NCBI GenBank assembly: GCA_964545315.1
Contig: CAZJGI010000009.1
Span: 10,405-74,404 of the forward strand
Length of the DNA stretch: 64,000 bases
Source of the DNA: JAAYJR01 sp964545315
GTDB taxonomy: Bacteria > Bacteroidota > Bacteroidia > Bacteroidales > Prolixibacteraceae
Reading direction: 5' to 3'
How positions within the stretch are numbered: position 1 is the stretch's first letter; each line of letters starts with the position of its first letter. Below, in pieces: positions 59,441-64,000 of this stretch. The notes below the pieces were generated by a model. It was not told the origin of the DNA, made no database searches, and was given only the letters and a program-made list of their open reading frames with translations. The translations under genes and the position numbers were made by a program.

Positions 59441-60688
59441 ATGAAGATAGAAAAACAACTTATAAGTGTGGTGGAAGCTTCAAGAAAGCTAAACCTGGCA
59501 GAGGATATTACTATTAAAAATCTCCTGCTTGATCTTGCACGTGAAACAGAAGAAAATATCGGATTCATTTTGGGGGAAAATATAAAAGACCTTAACAGGA
59601 TGGACCCGGACGATCCTAAATATGACCGACTTAAATTAACGGATGAGAGGATCAATAGTATAGCAGGGGATATAAGAAATGTTGCGGAACTACCAAGTCC
59701 GGTCGGCAAAATCCTGAAAGAAACAGTAAGGCCTAATGGGTTAATTATTAAAAAAATAACTGTACCATTCGGAGTAATTGGAATTATTTATGAAGCAAGG
59801 CCAAATGTTACTTTTGATGTTTTTTCCCTGTGCCTGAAATCAGGTAATGCTTGTGTTCTTAAAGGAGGAAGCGATGCAATTTACTCTAATCAGGCAATAG
59901 TTTCGGTAATTAAAAAGGTTTTAACGAAATTCGGCCTTGATGAAAATACAGTAGTTCTTTTGCCGTCCGGCCGTGAAGAGACAAATGAAATGTTGAAAGC
60001 ACATGGATATATTGACCTGATAATTCCAAGAGGCAGCCAGGGACTCATCAATTTTGTTCGTGAAAATGCCACCATACCGGTAATAGAGACAGGTGCAGGT
60101 ATTTGCCATACCTATTTTGATGAATTTGGGGATACAGGGAAAGGTGAAAAAATATTATTTAATGCGAAAACACGGAGACCCTCGGTATGTAATGCACTTG
60201 ATTGTCTGATAATTCACGAAAAACGTCTTTCCGATCTGCCAAAGCTGACAGAAAGACTGGGAGGAGCAGGAGTGATTATCTATGCAGATGAAGAAGCATT
60301 CAGACAACTAAAGGGCTTATATCCTGATAATTTTCTGCTGAAAGCAACCAAAGAATCGTTTGGCACTGAATTTCTTTCATTAAAAATGGCAGTTAAAACG
60401 GTTGCTGGGTTTGATGATGCTATTGTGCATATTAATAAATATACATCTAAACATAGCGAAGCAATTATTTCTGAAAATAGTGAACGCATCGAAACATTCA
60501 GAAAGATGGTTGATGCTTCGTCTGTTTATTCAAATACATCAACAGCATTTACCGATGGTGCCCAATTTGGGCTGGGGGCAGAAATTGGAATAAGTACACA
60601 GAAACTTCATGCGCGTGGACCTATGGCTCTCGAAGAATTGACAAGTTATAAATGGATAATTGAAGGACAGGGGCAGATACGCCCGTAA
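59441..60688 (+). CDS. proA: glutamate-5-semialdehyde dehydrogenase
   Basis: 415 residues. IYEARPNVTFDVFSLCLKSG (two stretches near 110-130) and ALDCLIIH-preceding RRPSVCNA (~247), with the catalytic Cys, are family features; the C-terminal HARGPMALEELTSYKW is the ProA signature. It reduces glutamyl-5-phosphate to the semialdehyde that cyclises to P5C. It follows proB after 156 bases that hold a hairpin, and it is 15 bases before argF'. Confidence 0.95.
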   Translation: MKIEKQLISVVEASRKLNLAEDITIKNLLLDLARETEENIGFILGENIKDLNRMDPDDPKYDRLKLTDERINSIAGDIRNVAELPSPVGKILKETVRPNGLIIKKITVPFGVIGIIYEARPNVTFDVFSLCLKSGNACVLKGGSDAIYSNQAIVSVIKKVLTKFGLDENTVVLLPSGREETNEMLKAHGYIDLIIPRGSQGLINFVRENATIPVIETGAGICHTYFDEFGDTGKGEKILFNAKTRRPSVCNALDCLIIHEKRLSDLPKLTERLGGAGVIIYADEEAFRQLKGLYPDNFLLKATKESFGTEFLSLKMAVKTVAGFDDAIVHINKYTSKHSEAIISENSERIETFRKMVDASSVYSNTSTAFTDGAQFGLGAEIGISTQKLHARGPMALEELTSYKWIIEGQGQIRP

Positions 60689-60703
60689 TTATTTTTTGAT
60701 GTT

Positions 60704-61651
60704 ATGAAAAAATTCGCATCTGTTGAGGATATTCCTGATTTAAAAGAGGCTGTCAGAGTAGCCCTTGAGATAAAAAAGAACCGTTTTGCCTATCAGCATC
60801 TTGGGAAAAACAGGACTATGGTATTAATTTTTTTCAATCCCAGCCTGCGTACCCGCCTTAGTACTCAGAAAGCAGCTATGAACCTTGGCATGAATACTAT
60901 GTTGGTGAATGTGGACAAGGATAGCTGGCAACTGGAAACAGGAATGGGCGTGGTAATGGATGGAGATAAACCTGAACATCTGCTGGAAGCTATTCCTGTG
61001 ATTGGCAAATATTGCGATGTTATCGGAGTCAGGGCATTTGCACGATTTGAAGACAGGGAAAATGATTACTCCGAAGATATACTTAATCAGTTTTTGGATT
61101 ATGCCGGGGTACCGGTAATTAGCATGGAGGGAGCAACCAGGCATCCTCTTCAGAGTTATGCAGACCTTGTTACCATTGAAGAGTTCAAAAAGAAACCCCG
61201 CCCAAAGGTTGTGCTTACCTGGGCACCTCATCCTAAAGCACTACCACAGGCCGTTCCCAACTCATTCGTCGAATGGATGCGGAAAACTGATTATGAACTG
61301 GTGGTTACTCATCCTGAAGGCTACGAACTTGCACCCCGGTTCATGGGTGGACTGAAAGTTGAATATGACCAGAATAAAGCTTTTAAAGATGCCGATTTTA
61401 TTTATGCCAAAAATTGGTCATCTTATACCTATTATGGCCAGATACTTTCAAATGATTCTAAGTGGACAGTTACAACAGATAAAATGGCCCTTACAAATAA
61501 TGCATACTTTATGCACTGCCTGCCTGTGAGAAGAAATGTGGTGGTAACTGACGGAGTGCTCGACAGCCCGTCTTCCATTGTCGTCGAGCAGGCAGCTAAC
61601 AGGGAAATTACCGCACAGGCAGTGTTAAAGATGATTTTGGAAAACCTTTAG
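60704..61651 (+). CDS. argF': N-succinylornithine transcarbamylase
   Basis: 315 residues. It is a transcarbamylase with FNPSLRTRLSTQ (44-55) replacing the usual STRTR phosphate loop, ATRHPLQSYADL and HCLPVRR near the C-terminus. Residue 90 is Pro (GDKPEH). In this subfamily Pro90 marks succinylornithine specificity, whereas acetylornithine enzymes have Glu at the matching place. It carbamoylates N-succinylornithine to N-succinylcitrulline. Deacylation would follow later, by a gene not in this window. Confidence 0.93.
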   Translation: MKKFASVEDIPDLKEAVRVALEIKKNRFAYQHLGKNRTMVLIFFNPSLRTRLSTQKAAMNLGMNTMLVNVDKDSWQLETGMGVVMDGDKPEHLLEAIPVIGKYCDVIGVRAFARFEDRENDYSEDILNQFLDYAGVPVISMEGATRHPLQSYADLVTIEEFKKKPRPKVVLTWAPHPKALPQAVPNSFVEWMRKTDYELVVTHPEGYELAPRFMGGLKVEYDQNKAFKDADFIYAKNWSSYTYYGQILSNDSKWTVTTDKMALTNNAYFMHCLPVRRNVVVTDGVLDSPSSIVVEQAANREITAQAVLKMILENL

Positions 61652-61689
61652 TAACAGTATTACTATTTAAATATCCTAACATATTATGT

Positions 61690-62421
61690 ATGTCAAAAAT
61701 TGAGATTATTCCGGCTATTGATATCATTGACGGGAAATGTGTACGCCTGGCCCAGGGAGATTATGAGAGGAAGATTGTATATGATGATAATCCGTTGAAA
61801 ATTGCCAGGATGTACGAAGAGGCTGGAATTAAGAGACTTCACCTGGTTGATCTGGACGGGGCAAAAGCAAATCATATTGTTAATTATAAAATATTGGATC
61901 AAATCTCTTCTGAAACGGAACTGGTAATTGATTTCGGGGGTGGTTTGAAATCAGATAAAGATGTTGAAACAGCGTTCAATTGTGGTGCAGCAATGGTAAC
62001 AGGCGGAAGTATTGCTGTTAAACAACCTGATATTTTTATCGGATGGCTGGAGAGATTCGGCAGTGAAAAAATAATACTGGGAGCTGATGCAAAAGAGGGA
62101 ATGATTGCTGTTAATGGCTGGCTGGAAATAACAGAACTGCCTGTTGTGGATTATATTTCAGCATTTCATAATAAAGGAATAGTAAAAGTTATATCAACAG
62201 ATATAAACTGCGATGGAATGCTCTCGGGGCCTTCCTTTGGCTTATACCGGGAGATATTGGAAAGATTACCTGATATAGAATTGATTGCAAGCGGAGGTAT
62301 TGCCTCAATGGATGATATAATTAAACTGGCGGAAATGAATGTCCCGGGTGTGATTACCGGAAAAGCCATTTATGAGGGTAAAATAAGTTTAGAAGACATA
62401 AAAAAATACAACTTGTCTTAA
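61690..62421 (+). CDS. hisA: phosphoribosyl-formimino-AICAR ribotide isomerase
   Basis: 243 residues, TIM barrel. PAIDIIDGKCVRL (7-19) supplies the first catalytic Asp, LVIDFGGGLKSD (~76) a phosphate loop, and STDINCDGMLSGP (~175) and ASGGI (~199) the second half. It isomerises ProFAR to PRFAR in histidine synthesis. hisF starts on the last base of its stop codon (TAATG). Neither hisH nor hisB is adjacent, and hisG/hisI lie far away at 1.4-2.8 kb. Confidence 0.95.
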   Translation: MSKIEIIPAIDIIDGKCVRLAQGDYERKIVYDDNPLKIARMYEEAGIKRLHLVDLDGAKANHIVNYKILDQISSETELVIDFGGGLKSDKDVETAFNCGAAMVTGGSIAVKQPDIFIGWLERFGSEKIILGADAKEGMIAVNGWLEITELPVVDYISAFHNKGIVKVISTDINCDGMLSGPSFGLYREILERLPDIELIASGGIASMDDIIKLAEMNVPGVITGKAIYEGKISLEDIKKYNLS

Positions 62422-63176
62422 TGCTGGCAAAAAGAATAATTCCATGTCTCGATATTAGGGGTGGGCAGACTGTTAAGGGGATCAACTTCGTTGATATACG
62501 TGAAGTGGGTGATCCTGTTGAACTGGGCGCCAGGTATGCCTCGGAGGGAGCTGATGAGCTTGTCTTTCTTGATATAACTGCTACTCATGAGGGTAGAAAA
62601 ACTTTTGTTGACCTGGTTAAACGGATAGCTTTACATCTTAATATTCCTTTTACAGTGGGAGGAGGTATAAGTGAACTGGCCGATGCCGACAGGTTACTCA
62701 GCGCAGGCGCCGATAAAATATCAATAAACTCTTCGGCTGTGATTAATCCTAAGCTAATCAATGATATTGCCCGCAGTTTTGGAAGCCAGTTTGTAGTGGT
62801 TGCAATAGACGCGTGGGGTGATGAGAATGATCATTGGACAGTTACTGTTAACGGAGGAAGGATACGTACTGAAAAAGAACTCTTCTCTTGGGCAAAAGAG
62901 GCTGAATCAAGGGGTGCAGGAGAGATACTTTTTACGTCTATGAACCATGACGGGACTAAAAACGGATTTGCTAACAAACAGCTTGCTAGATTGTCAGAAA
63001 CACTTAAAATACCGGTAATTGCTTCAGGTGGGGCCGGAACAATGGAACACTTCCTCGACTTGTTTATAAATGGGAAAGCTGATGCAGGACTGGCAGCCAG
63101 TATCTTTCATTATAACGAGATTTTAATCCCCGTATTAAAAAAGTATCTGAGGGAAAACGGCGTAATTATGAGATAA
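62421..63176 (+). CDS. hisF: imidazole glycerol phosphate synthase, cyclase subunit
   Basis: 251 residues, TIM barrel. PCLDIRGGQTVKG (8-20) holds the first catalytic Asp, VAIDAWGDEN (near 127-136) the second, and TVGGGISELAD (~78) and ASGGAGTMEHF (~217) the phosphate loops. With HisH, not seen here, it closes the imidazole ring and releases AICAR. It is coupled to hisA by overlap. It ends 35 bases before the convergent last gene of the window. Confidence 0.95.
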   Translation: MLAKRIIPCLDIRGGQTVKGINFVDIREVGDPVELGARYASEGADELVFLDITATHEGRKTFVDLVKRIALHLNIPFTVGGGISELADADRLLSAGADKISINSSAVINPKLINDIARSFGSQFVVVAIDAWGDENDHWTVTVNGGRIRTEKELFSWAKEAESRGAGEILFTSMNHDGTKNGFANKQLARLSETLKIPVIASGGAGTMEHFLDLFINGKADAGLAASIFHYNEILIPVLKKYLRENGVIMR

Positions 63177-63211
63177 TTTTGTGTCTTTAACGCTTGTTAT
63201 CCTCAAACTCT

Positions 63212-64000
63212 TCAAAAATGAGCCCGGAGTTTGACGGATACCATTTCCCCGCGAATGTTTTCCCGTGAACGTGTATAGACTGTTAAAGGTTTTTCTATGT
63301 CAACATTATTTTCAGGAATTGTCAGATTTACCTTTACGCTTTCATCATGCCTGATTTCATTTTTTTGTAGTAAACTTTTTAAACTGACCGAATAAATTTC
63401 ACTTTTATCCTGTGCTAAACATATGGCCGGTTCTGAAATATGGTCAGTAAAGACAGAGAAGTTATCATAATTAGTCAGTATGAATTCGATGTTTAAATTA
63501 TTACCTGATTTATTAATTTCCCCGATTTTCAGTTCAAGTTTGTTAAGGGGCTGGAATTCTGCGATATTAATAAATCCTTTCATCTCACCTGTTGCCATTC
63601 TTGTAAGGTTTGGAGGATCCAGATGTTTCGATTGAATTGCAACTAAAGGCCGGCCCCTTGCATATTTTTCGTCATCCCATAAATCATACTGGCTATAGCG
63701 ATAATCAGGGGTTGACAGATGTACTGCCGAATCGCCTGTATAAAAAATATAATTACTGATTGCTGCATAATTATTGAAGAAACCAACTTTCTTGCCATCT
63801 GCCATATCTTTAATTTCCAAAGCATGTGCCTTTCTGTTGTAAAAGGTGATTTTTATTTTTCCAATGTTTGGAATTGAATCCACGGCAATATAAATTCTAA
63901 ACAGGATAAATAAAATAATTACCGGCAGTGCCAGCCGCTTAAACCAGATTTTTATTTTTGGATCACCCTTAATCAGAGGGTAGGTAATGATCATTAGCAT
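63212..64000 (-). CDS. membrane protein C-terminal part, possibly ArnT-like glycosyltransferase (5' end outside window)
   Basis: At least 262 residues. The Met at base 64000 is at the window edge and is probably internal. One transmembrane segment is visible (residues ~23-41, LALPVIILFILFRIY), preceded by a basic loop, followed by ~215 residues that should be outside the membrane: GKIKITFYNRK, NNYAAISNYIFYTGDSAVH and a terminal beta-rich part. The layout, last transmembrane helix plus soluble C-terminal domain, fits GT39/ArnT-like lipid-linked sugar transferases, but the catalytic part is not in view. I would call it only a polytopic membrane protein with confidence. Confidence 0.4.
   Translation of the reverse strand: MLMIITYPLIKGDPKIKIWFKRLALPVIILFILFRIYIAVDSIPNIGKIKITFYNRKAHALEIKDMADGKKVGFFNNYAAISNYIFYTGDSAVHLSTPDYRYSQYDLWDDEKYARGRPLVAIQSKHLDPPNLTRMATGEMKGFINIAEFQPLNKLELKIGEINKSGNNLNIEFILTNYDNFSVFTDHISEPAICLAQDKSEIYSVSLKSLLQKNEIRHDESVKVNLTIPENNVDIEKPLTVYTRSRENIRGEMVSVKLRAHF

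Overview
The window looks like a chromosome segment of an anaerobic or facultative member of the Bacteroidota, probably Bacteroidales or a relative. The evidence is: the CBS-nadK-DUF6089-uppS-bamA-ompH-ompH gene order; a NigD-like lipoprotein; an arginine pathway whose transcarbamylase has the succinylornithine-type Pro90; GT3 glycogen synthase; a two-subunit ferredoxin-dependent 2-oxoacid oxidoreductase; AT-rich DNA; and several promoters of the Bacteroidota type TTTG-N19-TAnnTTTG. I saw no insertion sequence, phage, CRISPR array, rRNA or tRNA. It is mostly core and metabolic DNA with a few odd islands.

Layout. 0-7.2 kb: end of a BNR/Asp-box protein, an exported methyltransferase, a divergent hisG-hisI pair, DUF1846, a short pyruvate kinase, and a Dps-like ferritin plus peroxiredoxin operon. 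7.2-12.7 kb: small membrane and stress-type proteins (DUF4126, DUF202, HU, DUF937, a helical LEA-like protein), a Ca/Na exchanger and a YkvI-type transporter. 12.7-20 kb: an esterase, a divergent tryptophanase-family lyase, a UbiD decarboxylase and korAB. 20-24 kb: a sugar MFS transporter, nucleotidyltransferase and NahK-like kinase, probably for amino-sugar salvage. 23.7-34 kb, minus strand: murI, glycogen synthase, and the envelope operon for lipid carrier and outer-membrane assembly, opposite pdxJ. 34.6-39 kb: hydrolase, malQ, Gfo/Idh oxidoreductase, a repeat-bearing gap and a NigD-like lipoprotein. 39.3-45.2 kb: a glutaredoxin-thioredoxin-groES operon, hisS, two tandem GNAT-like genes and rpmE2. 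45.3-48.2 kb: lon and a small unannotated gene, each behind a sigma-54-type promoter. 48.2-63.2 kb: carAB facing argR-GNAT-argG-argC-argD-proC-proB-proA-argF'-hisA-hisF. The window ends in part of a membrane protein.

How it fits together. The 48-63 kb block is an arginine/proline/histidine biosynthesis region. A shared 216-bp control region separates carAB from the argR operon; it carries ARG-box-like palindromes and, on the carA side, a -7 element, a 37-codon leader ORF with four Arg codons that ends on the carA start codon, and a terminator hairpin inside that ORF. This looks like an arginine attenuator. The other observations most worth attention are the perfect sigma-54 promoter in front of a 50-codon ORF at 48001, the Tyr/Gly tandem repeat in a BamA barrel, the lyase with altered PLP-site residues, and the redox/groES operon.
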